Assembly (NCBI GenBank): GCA_963576475.1
Contig: OY754981.1
Span: 32,960,132-33,024,131 of the forward strand
Origin: Molanna angustata
Lineage: Eukaryota > Arthropoda > Insecta > Trichoptera > Molannidae
Direction: 5' to 3'
Length of the DNA stretch: 64,000 nucleotides
A program made the translations under genes and the position numbers. This document shows positions 36,184 through 45,201 of this stretch, piece after piece (the first letter of the stretch is position 1; each line of letters begins with the position of its first letter). The notes beneath the pieces are model-generated. The model was not told the origin of the DNA. It did no database searches and worked only from the letters and a program-made list of their open reading frames with translations.

Positions 36184-36305
36184 TTAGCTCAAGAAAAGAG
36201 AAAGTAAAATATAACTCAATGTATCGATCTGACATTTGCCAGTCATGTGACAACTGACACTTCCAGACTATGAGTTATCTTTTCTTGTTTCTTTTCATGA
36301 GGTCA
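36184..36305. other. Short imperfect foldback
   Basis: TAGCTCAAGAAAAGAGAAAG...ATAACTCA on the left is matched inversely by TGAGTTATCTTTTCTTG...TCATGAGGTCA on the right, over about 35 bases with several mismatches. It may be a small MITE remnant. Confidence 0.45.
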
Positions 36306-36351
36306 TATAAATACTTTAATAAAAATTGATTTTTTTAAATAAACTTTACAG

Positions 36352-36675
36352 TTCCACATTCTGACAATGCTCGTCGAAGAGCTATACCGGTGAACGTGAG
36401 TCGCGTTAGCAATAATAAATAATATTTAGGTAAACTTTGATAGTGAAATAAAGATAAACGGAGACCGGTTACTTTAGCCTCATTAATTTAAGCTTTAACA
36501 TATTTAGTTGCACTGTTTATCTTTAACTTAAACTAAACTAAAACGAGTTATTTATTCTATATAAAATACTTTTTTTTATTTAAATACTTATTCATGAAAA
36601 GAATATTTATTTTATTTTACATATACTAACGCTCTTTTTCTTTGTTTTCAGGTTTGTGGATATTTTACTTCATAA
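36352..36675 (+). other. Candidate pair of small coding exons (tentative)
   Basis: 36352-36395 follows an acceptor (CTTTACAG) and ends at a GTGAGT donor. 36652-36675 follows a textbook acceptor region (branch-like TACTAAC at 36624-36630, pyrimidine tract, TTTTCAG) and reads to a TAA at 36673. In one frame the first segment ends ...RRRAIPVN and the second continues in phase 0 as VCGYFTS before the stop. This could be the 3' end of a host gene lying in the intervals, or chance. No family is recognised, and a further GTAAGT at 36692 allows an alternative in which the second segment is an untranslated exon. Confidence 0.25.
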
Positions 36676-36922
36676 AATGGCGATATAATTTGTAAGTAAT
36701 AATTTAAAATCTTTTTCATATCTATATTGTTAATTATAAATATACTATCTATTTATTTATTATCGGTTAAAAAATACATAGAAAAGTGATACAAAGAATC
36801 GTATACAACAGCATCTTAAATAAAAAAATCGTTTTCTTATGATAAAATAGACAAAAAACACTTTAAAAAGTATATAAAAATAAAATAAATTGTTTTACTT
36901 TTAAACGAACAGCGCCAAAACA

Positions 36923-36970
36923 ATTCCAAACTCAGTAATCAATATATTCAATGATTACTGAGTTTGGAAT
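36923..36970. other. Perfect 19-bp hairpin with 10-nt loop
   Basis: ATTCCAAACTCAGTAATCA (36923-36941) and TGATTACTGAGTTTGGAAT (36952-36970) are exact inverses separated by ten bases. No flanking repeat was recognised. A small foldback remnant is the simplest reading; the loop and stem are short for a microRNA precursor. Confidence 0.7.
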
Positions 36971-37285
36971 AATCATTATATTGTAATCTTTATATTCACA
37001 TGGTATTCAATGCGGGATATATATAAGTGTATGTATGTAGTGCGAATTTGATTTTTCGTTTCCTACCTACCTCAGTGTATATTTTGTAAACAAGCAAAGG
37101 ACAATCGAATTGTCTCGATTTTTTTACCTTCTACCTTGCATGCTTTTTAATTTATTTTGTAATTTTTGTACTTTATAATTTTATACTCAGTATTGTAATT
37201 ATTTTTTAATGTGAATCATGTAGAATAATTATAGGTTTAATCCTGTTTGTTTTACCAAAATAAATAATTAAATATAAAAATTTAT

Positions 37286-37323
37286 AGCGCCGTTTTATGG
37301 TAAAAAACCATCACAAGGGCGCT
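37286..37323 (+). other. AGCGCC...GGGCGCT nested hairpin, copy 1
   Basis: An outer AGCGCC / GGCGCT stem encloses GTTTT, an inner ATGGT-AAAAA-ACCAT hairpin, and CACAA. A second copy with the same outer parts but a different, still self-complementary, inner hairpin lies inverted at 40439-40474. Both are preceded (in their own orientation) by an ATTTATA-like word. Confidence 0.6.
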
Positions 37324-37331
37324 TTTGGTTA

Positions 37332-37589
37332 TTGGTTGGTTCTGCGAAACATATAAGTCAAAATATAAGAAGACTCCAAATCTCTGCTCACCATGAACAT
37401 CAGAAGGCAATTTATTCCACTGATGTCAATACTAATAAAGTTGACGCTCACACACTTCATGTTTTTCTTAAAAGGTTTTCTCCTCATCGAGGTTCTTTTG
37501 ACGAACTACGAGAGGAACAATCAGTGTCTCGATGCACGCAATTTGAAGTTATCTTAATTTTGGACCCTCATAGAAGAAATTCAAAGTAA
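37332..37589 (+). other. Unrecognised open frame, 85 codons
   Basis: The frame begins at a TTG codon, so its real start is unknown; the first ATG in it would be at 37391 out of frame, and no in-frame Kozak-like ATG is seen. The product is hydrophilic, His- and Arg-containing, with a SPHRGSFDELREEQ stretch. I do not recognise it. It could be a decayed transposase fragment or chance. Confidence 0.2.
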
Positions 37590-37791
37590 TTACAACTGAT
37601 TGTTTTCTATGGTAGATTTATAATTGTAAAAACTACTGGTTTATATTTAACATACAAATTTAGATATCGCTGATGTAACTTAACCACATAATGTTATATT
37701 GCCGATGCTTATATCTACTAATGTCATTAAGTTATCATGATTCATCACTGTCTGCTTTACTTTATCAGTTGAACAGGTATTTTATTTCCAG

Positions 37792-38045
37792 GCGAAACGG
37801 ACTATTCAAATGAATATAATCATGATTTAGCTAAAAAAATATCTATTATGTATGGTGAACAGGACTGGTACCTATATAATACAAACAACATTGCGTTATT
37901 GGAAAAAAGCTTTGCGGACTTTCAAATTATAAAAGACCTGTTAGTCCTACATATAATATGGAGCATGTGCAGAGATGACGATAATAAAAAAAAACTATTT
38001 TATAAAATATGTATTTGTGTCACGTTCATTTTGTTACGAGTGTAA
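37792..38045 (+). pseudogene. Possible terminal exon of an acid-lipase-like gene (or pseudogene)
   Basis: A good acceptor (TTTATTTCCAG, ending 37791) opens a frame in phase 1 that runs to the stop at 38043-38045. It contains ISIMYGEQDWYL, resembling the strand and catalytic-Asp block (YG.NDW) near the C-terminus of insect acid lipases, followed about 40 residues later by LHIIW and, after a short charged stretch, KKKLFYK, similar to the H-DF-W...L.Y block that carries the catalytic His. The His region is shorter than usual by one or two residues and the ending is hydrophobic, so a decayed copy is likely. No upstream lipase exons were found in the window. The assignment is from memory of the family only. 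Confidence 0.3.
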
Positions 38046-38576
38046 AAAAATTCAAAGCAAAATATTTTAAATTTACCGTACGCGATGAACGGAACGAAAT
38101 TGGATCGAGTTGACAAATTTGGTTGAAGCTGAAAATGTCGTTTTGAGCGTTGGTAAATGTAGCAGTGAAAGTTAGCTTTCATTAAGCAATTTGCAGTTGA
38201 ATTAGCATACAAGTTGACTTCGGGGAAATACAGTATGTAATTGGTGATATTTGAATATTTATTAAATAATACCGACTGTTGTTATGTACTCACCTATGTA
38301 CCTACATAATCTAATACAGGGTTTATAAATACCTCTCCTTAAGCCGTCATGAGTTGGTATACAGAATACTGATTCAGGTGAATAATATATGTTCATATTT
38401 TTTTCTATTTCTAGTTCTTCTTCATTTTGTAGCTGGTTTTGGAAATCTGTTCTTTTTTCAAGAAGTATGCTTCTTATAGTAAGCTTTCCTGTGATGCCGA
38501 GCTCTACATATCTCTCTTGTGGTCTACCTCGTGATCAATTGTTAAAATTATTTTTTTGGAGATAATTTTTTATAAC

Positions 38577-38768
38577 CAGGGGGGCAAGTCTGGTTCAATC
38601 GGCGAAATCAAAACCTCCGTGATTACCCATATCATGGATATACATAATTACTATATGGAGTTCTATAATACCTTTAGATGTCATAGAACTCCATAATATA
38701 ATTATATCCATGATATGGGTAATCACTGGGGTTTTGATTTCGCCGGTCGAACCAGACTTGCCCCCCTG
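38577..38768. mobile_element. Foldback MITE, 192 bp, ~88-bp arms
   Basis: CAGGGGGGCAAGTCTGGTTC at the left is inverted at the right (ending CTTGCCCCCCTG). The arms continue through GGCGAAATCAAAACC, GATTACCCATATCATGGATA and GGAGTTCTAT with few mismatches to a loop of about 15 bases near 38670. It is non-coding. The CAGGGG start is reminiscent of hAT-type ends, but no 8-bp flanking duplication is seen. Confidence 0.8.
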
Positions 38769-38814
38769 CTGTCTCCCAACCATAGCAAAGCGAGGCCATA
38801 AATAGTTCAGTGGT

Positions 38815-39205
38815 AGGTGAAGCATTTCAAATATGGATCCACCGCAAAATGCTAATAATATCATGGACTGACGTGGTCAGTAACACTGTAGTACTACGTA
38901 AAGCCAACACCAACAGAGAATTATTCACCAATGTTAAGCTCCGTAAAGTGTTGTACTTCGGCTATTTTCTGAGAGGTGAAAAGTATGCCATCCTTCAGCT
39001 CTTCGTGAAGGGGAAGATTGAGGGTCGTAGAGGGGTCGAAAGAAGGCATATTTCGTGGCTGCGAAACATCCGGGAGTGGACCGGTATGAGAACTGCGGAG
39101 GAGTTGTTTCGCACTGCACAGGACAGGGAGGCTTTCTCTATGGTGGTCGTCAACGTCGCGTCGGGGAGACATGACCACTACACAGGGTTCAAAGTAATCA
39201 TCTAA
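38815..39205 (+). pseudogene. LINE ORF2 C-terminal fragment
   Basis: An open frame of about 130 codons ends at TAA 39203. It contains KMLIISWTDVVSN, KVLYFGYFLRGEKY, KGKIEGRRGVERRHISWL, NIREWTGMRTAEELF and AQDREAFSMVV, the ordered landmarks of the post-RT region in a common arthropod LINE group. It lacks the RT itself. The frame may be intact because of recency, but as a 5'-truncated piece it is not functional. The upstream 38769-38814 (AGCAAAGCGAGGCCATAAAT, AGTGGTAGGTGA) recurs near 61493-61530. Overlapping minus frames are shadows. Confidence 0.75.
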
Positions 39206-39423
39206 TCTTTGTTACCTGTTGTGGTATCTTTACACATCAGCCTTTATACTATGACGTAAGTCTGGAACTCACCTGCTCTTTCTCTAATTGGTACAATATA
39301 GAATTTAATATATTGAAAAAGTTTTTATACTAAGCCAAATATTTCGAGAACGTAGAATAACGTGAAAAATTATGTGGTTGAAGTTTTGAACGTTGTAACG
39401 GAATGTTCAGGACACAATAATTG

Positions 39424-39575
39424 AACATTGAAGTATAAAGGGCAAAATAGAGAGAGGCCTCAGAATAGGAAGACGTCAGATGTCATGTCTTCGCAACCTT
39501 TGTGAGTGGACCGGCATCAGAGACGTCGGCGAGTTGTTCTCAGCAGTGATCTCCAACTTCAGGGGAACCTGATAT
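39424..39575 (+). pseudogene. Second LINE C-terminal fragment, diverged
   Basis: The frame KGKIERGLRIGRRQMSCLRN then LCEWTGIRDVGELFSA matches the KGKIEGRR...SWLRN..EWTG...ELF order of the 38815 fragment, then ends. It is a separate, older and shorter insertion of a related LINE. Confidence 0.65.
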
Positions 39576-40015
39576 AGCATGAAGACGAAGAAAAACTTTA
39601 AGTTGTACTTTACAACTTAAATAAATGGCATTCGTTAAGTGTATAATAAAAATTATACATTTCGCGTTGTTCCATACTTCAAAATTAGTTTCCAGGATGT
39701 AATTCATAATTCGATGAAACACGCCGATCCCAAAAATTAATTATATATGGAACATTATATGTATAATTACATTGTCTAGTAAATACCATAGGCAAATTGA
39801 TGGCTTGCTTTAAACTAATTTTAGCAAAATCAATTTGGTGGTTCAGTAATACCCGTCTATACATTGATGTATGTATGTAGGTAGGTATGTCATGTACCGC
39901 ATCAACAAGTGACACTAATTTCAATACAGAGAACCAGATTTGATCATGTATTCAAAATTATATTGGTTACGTAATCAATTGGAAAATTCTGATAATTCAT
40001 CTCATACATATATAA
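39576..40015. other. Spacer, no gene
   Basis: No gene or repeat recognised. The minus-strand frames at 39540-39722 and 39685-39924 have no features to support them. Confidence 0.45.
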
Positions 40016-40213
40016 ATCGAATATCTTTTAATTTCATATACGCAAACATTTATTTTTTTTCTCTGTCGGGATTCAAATGATATTTTTATTGACAAACTTT
40101 TTAACATCTCAATAGAGACGAAGTTGGGAAAGGTTTGTCAGTAAAAATATAATTTGACTCCCGACAGGGAAAAAAACCAATGTTTGCGTATATGCAATTA
40201 AAAAATATTCGAT
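40016..40213. repeat. ~85-bp inverted repeat at family F edge
   Basis: 40016-40100 (AATCGAATATC, CATATACGCAAACATT, CTCTGTCGGGATTCAAATGA, TTGACAAAC) is inverted at 40130-40213 (GTTTGTCAG, GACTCCCGACAGGG, AATGTTTGCGTATATGCAAT, ATATTCGATT). The two arms surround ACATCTCAATAGAGACGAAG, normally the terminal block of family F. The outer flank of family F has thus been duplicated in inverse orientation here. Confidence 0.7.
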
Positions 40214-40511
40214 TAACATACACATTGGTACAAGAAGGTAAACAATCTAATGATGAAATAATATTTCTGGCGCAGTACATGGGTGACATCTGTGCGAGAC
40301 ACCGTCACCTCTGTTGCTTTCATTATTTACTAATAAACTATTTCCTCAACAGATGGCGTTACAAAAAGGTTTCTTCGTTACTTTATAGGTGGCTATAGTA
40401 TAATTCCTTATTTTCAGGTGAATCGTTACACATTATTAAGCGCCCTTGAGGTGAGCTCTCACGAAAACGGCGCTATATAAATCGTCCAAGTATATTTATA
40501 TATATATATAT
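40093..40511. mobile_element. Family F MITE, left part, split by the LTR element
   Basis: It contains the family F end (CATCTCAATAGAGACGAAGT) and interior blocks (CGTCACCTCTGTTGCTTTCA, CAACAGATGGCGTTACAAAA, GGTTTCTTCGTTACTT, TTCCTTATTTTCAG). It then reaches an AT run where the LTR element is inserted. The continuation resumes at 52312. It is rearranged compared with the 35635 copy (inverted flank near the start, hairpin segment at 40439-40474 added). Confidence 0.65.
40439..40474 (-). other. AGCGCC...GGGCGCT nested hairpin, copy 2
   Basis: On the minus strand it reads AGCGCC-GTTTT, then a CGTGAG/AGCTCAC inner hairpin, then CTCAA-GGGCGCT. Outer stem and GTTTT/CAA spacers agree with copy 1 at 37286-37323, while the inner stem has different but still complementary bases. 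It is absent from the other family F copies at the equivalent place. Confidence 0.6.
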
Positions 40512-40823
40512 TGTGACGTTATTTTGTATTTACACGTCACTATTTAATAATTTTAATTTAATGTTAATAAAAATGTCTTAAACGAACGCACTTCGCAATA
40601 TTGGCAATATTTCTAAAAAAAGTTGTAAGGCGAACACAGCCGTGAACGGATTAGCTAGGCGGGTCGAAATATCTATGCCTTTCTTTTGCAACGCTGACAG
40701 CCGACACGATGTGTCACATAGCGCCAAAGAGCTTGGCGAACATGAAAATACCCAGCAAAGACTGGAAATATAAATTTAAAGGAGGCTGGGTAAGTTCTCT
40801 ATCTAATTTCATCGATCCTCGTC

Positions 40824-40832
40824 TATATAAAA
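40824..40832 (+). promoter_or_regulatory. Probable TATA box of the 5' LTR
   Basis: TATATAAAA is followed about 15-20 bases on by GGCATGAGTCACGTTCG, a plausible start region. It is placed in the middle of the LTR with the AATAAA some 800 bases downstream. That is a long R/U5, so the true start could lie elsewhere. The 3' LTR has the same sequence at 51341-51349. Confidence 0.5.
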
Positions 40833-40891
40833 TATCTGGCATGAGTCACGTTCGCTAATTTAGCTGAATTCTTGCAGGAAATATAACCGCC

Positions 40892-40920
40892 TCCTTTGAC
40901 CTTTGCCTTTGACCTTTGTC
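40892..40920 (-). promoter_or_regulatory. Nuclear-receptor half-site cluster in LTR
   Basis: On the minus strand the stretch reads AAAGGTCAAAGGCAAAGGTC and continues AAAGGAG, that is AGGTCA half-sites separated by one-base-spaced AGG(T)CA words. This resembles direct repeats (DR1) bound by HNF4/USP-type receptors. A CTTTG/CTTCC pyrimidine-rich run follows to about 40985. Sequence resemblance only. Confidence 0.35.
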
Positions 40921-41644
40921 TTTTGTCCTTTGCTTCTTTGTTCCTTGCTTCCTTGCTTCTTTGCTTTCTTCTTTACTATCTTTGTCTTGTTTGTTCATGC
41001 TGTCTTGTCATCATTCTTCAACATTGGTGTACTTTACTATGTACACCATGGATGACTGAAAATGAATGGTTTTAAATATCATGGTTGGTGCATGCTCATA
41101 TTTGCACATCATGACTTGATAATGACTAAAACACCTGTAAATTGTACTTCAAATCGACGTAAATACTACGATGGTAGTTTTCTTCAACAATTGTATCTGC
41201 TGATCATCTCCAAGAAGATGGAAATTCCTAAAACTGTTTCATTTCTTGATTATTATAAAAAAAAACATATGAAATACTGATATCATTTGAAAATTTAGTT
41301 GAATCTGTTTAATTATGTCATGTCTGATATTTATTTTTATTATACACCACATGGTCTAGAAAAACATTTAAAAACTTGTAAATTGTAATTTAAGAATTAA
41401 ATTATTTTATTAAAATGTCAAATATTTAGCTTAGTTCAGGTAACGTAGATAACTGTATCATATTTAACACTCCTTGCCAACCATGATAACAATAAATTGT
41501 AATTTCTTTTGTACTTATGCGTTTCTTTCATCGCTCAATCTTACCCACATCATATCTGACTCAGCTTTCATGTTTTCCTTGCTGTTGTATTGAACAGAAA
41601 ATTCTTATTTGATACTTAAATATATTCTTTTTTTTGTCTTAATC

Positions 41645-41650
41645 AATAAA
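41645..41650 (+). terminator. LTR polyadenylation signal AATAAA
   Basis: AATAAA occurs in CTTAATCAATAAACAACACG, roughly 145 bases before the LTR end. The copy in the 3' LTR at 52162-52167 would end the element's transcript. Confidence 0.55.
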
Positions 41651-41794
41651 CAACACGCTCTGAGATACTGAGATATTTGCATTATTTTAAATGAGTCTCA
41701 TTGCAATATCGCTGACTGCTGGTGGTAAGGTTTTATGGTGAGTATAATTTTAGCTTCTCTTTTTCTTCTCTCATACACCACCATACCTTGCAAT

Positions 41795-41813
41795 TGTCGG
41801 CCCAAAGTGGGGC
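41795..41813 (+). other. Primer-binding site, Lys-tRNA-like
   Basis: TGTCGGCCCAAAGTGGGGC starts two bases after the 5' LTR. Compared with the site complementary to the 3' end of tRNA-Lys (TGGCGCCCAACGTGGG) it has one extra G and two substitutions. The related element at the right edge has TGGCGGCCCAACGTGG at the same place and shares the extra G. Priming by tRNA-Lys is an inference. Confidence 0.65.
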
Positions 41814-44025
41814 AGGATTTTTTAAAAAATTGAAGAGCGCGGACTATTAGGATTTAAATTCCATTTGTATTTTTATTTTTATTGATTGTAAGACTGGCGC
41901 CCATTCTATAACTCTTTTTAAAGTCAGATGTTTGTGTGGGACAGATTAGTGTTTGTAGAGAACGTAAAATTGATAATTAGTTCGTATACTTTGTGGTAGC
42001 GATTCCTTTCCTTCCTTAAACCCATCCTTAATCGGAGGACTGCGCAGAATCCATCGTCATGAAAGCCGAGCTGTGAGATTATATTCAGGAGATGACCAGA
42101 AGTCAACCAAACTATTTCTAGAAAGTGTGGAAGAGCCCATTATGACCAGTCTTATTCGAGAAATACCATTCAAGAAATCTACTCAATCAGGTTGTATTGT
42201 AAACTAATAAATAATTAAATGTCGTGAGGACTATAACATAAAATTCACATTCTTTTCAGTACAAAACTTGAGTTGTCATCAATTATTATTAATGTCTATT
42301 TTTTGTAAATCTATAAATTGATTAGTATTATTTTTCTGATTTCATAATTAAAATGTCACATTTTAACTGAACATACATAATGAGAGTATCAAATTTTTAT
42401 AATTGAAACTGTCTTCAAAAAACATCAGGTTGTATAATTTTAAATTTGTCGTTGGACTGTGCTAAATGTTATTTCATGTTTGGTTTGCATTTTTAGTGTT
42501 GAATACCTATGTTATAGATAAAAAAATATGAATCTTTATAAGCGTTGTAATTTCCTTTTTGCTAACATACAACATAGTATACATTTTTCTTGGGTCGGTC
42601 ATAAAATTTGAACTTGTAAAAAATAATTATAAAAATCATATGTGGGGTAGAAATTAATTAGGAGATTGTTGTGGTAATTACCAAAGGAAGTCTGTCTGAT
42701 ACCTGCATAGAATCAACATTGTTGCATGGCAGTTAATATTTTTTTCTTGTAACAAGTGAAAATAATCAATGTTTTTTTAAATAATGATATTATTGATATA
42801 ATACTCTTCGATAATAATAAAAAGTTCTCTTAATTCATGTTGAATCAATATAATTAAAAGGAAATGGTGTTTTAAAACAATTTTGAGTTTTTATTCTCTG
42901 TGGGGAACATGTGTTTTTTTTCTCAATTTTTGATGTTAAAAGTTCAGCTATGTTGTATAAAATAATAACTGAAAATGTTCTTTTAAATTGAATCTCAAAT
43001 CAATGTGTGCTATAGGGAGTTTTGTTTATGATTGTAATGAATATGCAATTAAATATTTTCACTTTTACAGATGGAAAGTGTTGGTGAACTCTATGAAATA
43101 TTTTTTGGGAATGCTGAATTTGAATCTGCTGTATAATCACAAAAAATCAAGGCTCGGAGAGATGATATTTCTATATGGATTTTGGTCTATTTCTTATTTA
43201 AGGTATTCCATGTTTGTTAATTTGGTCTGACATAAACATATGATGTAATATTGTCATCTCTGAGAATGATTTAGTTTGAATTTACCAAATGTAATGTTAC
43301 TTCTTGATGATAATAACTTCATTTTTATATGGAAATGAGTCTTGTTTCTATTATGAATAAATTGTTTAATGTTTCATATTATATTTATGTTGTCTAATGT
43401 GTGGTACACAGTATCGACCTACAACAACATGTTACGCTGGTTATTCAATAGAAAGTAATGTTAATAATTCAGAAATGTTATGGAACTCATCGTTCAAATG
43501 ATAGAATCTTTTATGTATAACAATACACTTTTGTATAATCTATTTGACATTTTACTGACTATAATCATTGTAGTTTATTTTAGAAATGATTAACAATCAT
43601 TAAAATTAATGTTGGGGATATAATACTGTTTTAAAGTTAAAATAAATGAAAATTAATTATATTCTTTTGTCAAAAGTGTAATTAACGCCATCTATACGGC
43701 GGGAGGAAAACTTATGTAGTTGCATGACTACTCGTGCTGCAACTAAATAGTTGGTTCTGAGTTATGAAATAATTGTAATTGTTAGATATGATTGTATATT
43801 GATTGGAAATAATGTAGCGTGTACTAATATGTTAATTTTATAAAGAAACTCTTCTTTTTTTTGTAATTGTCATACACATTACAAAGATTATTGTTTTCGG
43901 TACGAATAATTAATCATGTTGTATCAAATCATCCTATATTGTGAGTAATAAGCTGATGTTATAAAATCATTCGTACGTTTCTGTACTTTCTTTTGACATT
44001 TCCACAATATAATATTTCTTTAAAT
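41814..44025 (+). other. 2.2-kb untranslated leader of the LTR element
   Basis: No long frame exists between the primer site and gag; small frames such as 42988-43230 have no domain. GCGGACTATTAGG (41838) and GACTGGCGCCCA (41892) recur in the leader of the second LTR element at the right edge, so these parts are conserved. An 8-bp perfect stem (TAGTTGCA / TGCAACTA) flanks ACTACTCG near 43720, and a GCCATCTATACGGCGGGAGG word lies just upstream; either could be part of a packaging or translation signal. Confidence 0.6.
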
Positions 44026-45201
44026 ATGGAACGTATAGATGACGAATCTTTTAACTCGATACAATCGTTGAAGTATGAACTGAAAAAGCGAGGCATTAAA
44101 CCAGAAGGAAAGTTTCATATGTTACGCGTCCAGGCGCAAACATTTAATTGCACATATAATAAATTGAATAAACTAAAAAAACAAAAAGCCATGGATATTG
44201 TGTCATCTGAAGAATCGGATTTGGAATTAGAACCAAATAATATCTCGGAATCAACAAAGTATTTGAATATTCAGGATGCTAATCCCGTAAATTCTCGTAA
44301 AGCGGATCCTATTGATAATGTATCGTTGCAACCAGGTGCGTGTAATAATTTCTGTTGTCGAAGTAAAGATTTCGAGGTATCGGGTTTGAAAGACCTAAAT
44401 CTGAGGTATGATGGGAGAAATGATGTGCATGAATTTATTCAAGATTTAAATTTTTTACAAAAATCTCGATTAATTCCAGATAGTCAATTATATCGTGCTT
44501 TCTCTGACTTATTGACTGGAGTAGCTAGTTCTTGGCTAAAGGCTAATTATGAGCAATTTTCCTCGTGGTCACAGTTGAAAAATGCCTTTATTGAAAGATT
44601 TAAATGTGTGAACGCTGTTAGTATTTATCAACATAAACTTGCTATGCGCAAACAATTACCAAATGAAAAATTATCTGATTATATTACGGAAATGCAATTT
44701 TTAGCTACTCGACTTTTGACACCCTGGCCGGAACGTCAATTATTGGAACTTATATATAATAATGTGAGACCGGAATTTAGAATTATGTTTATTTCATGTA
44801 ATGTAGAAACAATAGATCGTCTGATGCAAATGGCGAAAACGCAGGAGGGTTTTCAATTACAATCTCCTCTTGAAAGCTCATGTAATTATAATAAATCAAA
44901 AAATTATACTGTTAATCGACAACAAAATTCATCTTTTCCTTTAGCTGTGGTTTCAGATACACCACAAATAGTATGCAAAAAATGCAAAAATGTAGGACAC
45001 CATTTTCGTAACTGTCAAATTATTAAACATCCTATCTGTTTTAAATGTAATAAACAAAATGTATGGACGAGAGATTGCTGTGGTGTTGTACTGCCTCCAC
45101 AAACTGATTCTTATATTAATGTCTCAAAAAATGCTTCAAATAATAAAAAATGTAATTCAAAAAACGGGCAGGAACCCAGGGACGGTCCAGCTCAAAGTTA
45201 A
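44026..45201 (+). CDS. gag: Gag polyprotein (391 aa)
   Basis: I start at ATG 44026 (context AATATGG, A at -3), because the upstream in-frame codon at 43993 is TTG and not a credible eukaryotic start. Residues about 14-38 (LKYELKKRGIKPEGK) resemble a SAP-type nucleic-acid-binding motif. Residues about 124-270 look like the retrotransposon gag core, with SWSQLKNAFIERF and LPNEKLSDYITEMQFLATR. A classic zinc knuckle follows (C317, C320, H325, C330, CX2CX4HX4C). A second knuckle (C338, C341, C351) has Val346 where His is expected, so it is degenerate. The product would form the particle and package RNA. The last 43 bases overlap pol in the -1 frame. Confidence 0.85.
   Translation: MERIDDESFNSIQSLKYELKKRGIKPEGKFHMLRVQAQTFNCTYNKLNKLKKQKAMDIVSSEESDLELEPNNISESTKYLNIQDANPVNSRKADPIDNVSLQPGACNNFCCRSKDFEVSGLKDLNLRYDGRNDVHEFIQDLNFLQKSRLIPDSQLYRAFSDLLTGVASSWLKANYEQFSSWSQLKNAFIERFKCVNAVSIYQHKLAMRKQLPNEKLSDYITEMQFLATRLLTPWPERQLLELIYNNVRPEFRIMFISCNVETIDRLMQMAKTQEGFQLQSPLESSCNYNKSKNYTVNRQQNSSFPLAVVSDTPQIVCKKCKNVGHHFRNCQIIKHPICFKCNKQNVWTRDCCGVVLPPQTDSYINVSKNASNNKKCNSKNGQEPRDGPAQS

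Larger units (their letters stand above)
40512..41792 (+). repeat. 5' LTR (1,281 bp)
   Basis: It begins TGTGACGTTATTTTGTATTT and ends CATACCTTGCA, in TG...CA form. The right LTR lies 10,517 bases downstream with the same order throughout. Differences noticed are one substitution near 41331, two near 41690, one near 41746, one near 41773 and two one-base indels at the extreme 3' end. The 72-codon frame at 41062-41280 is repeated in the right LTR and is not thought to be a gene. Confidence 0.93.

Noticed and set aside
41062..41280. 72-codon frame present in both LTRs (also 51579-51797)
   Set aside because: It lies within the LTR, is duplicated only because the LTR is, and shows no domain.
43993..44025. 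Gag starting at 43993
   Set aside because: The codon there is TTG. The first in-frame ATG with good context is at 44026, so I start gag there.
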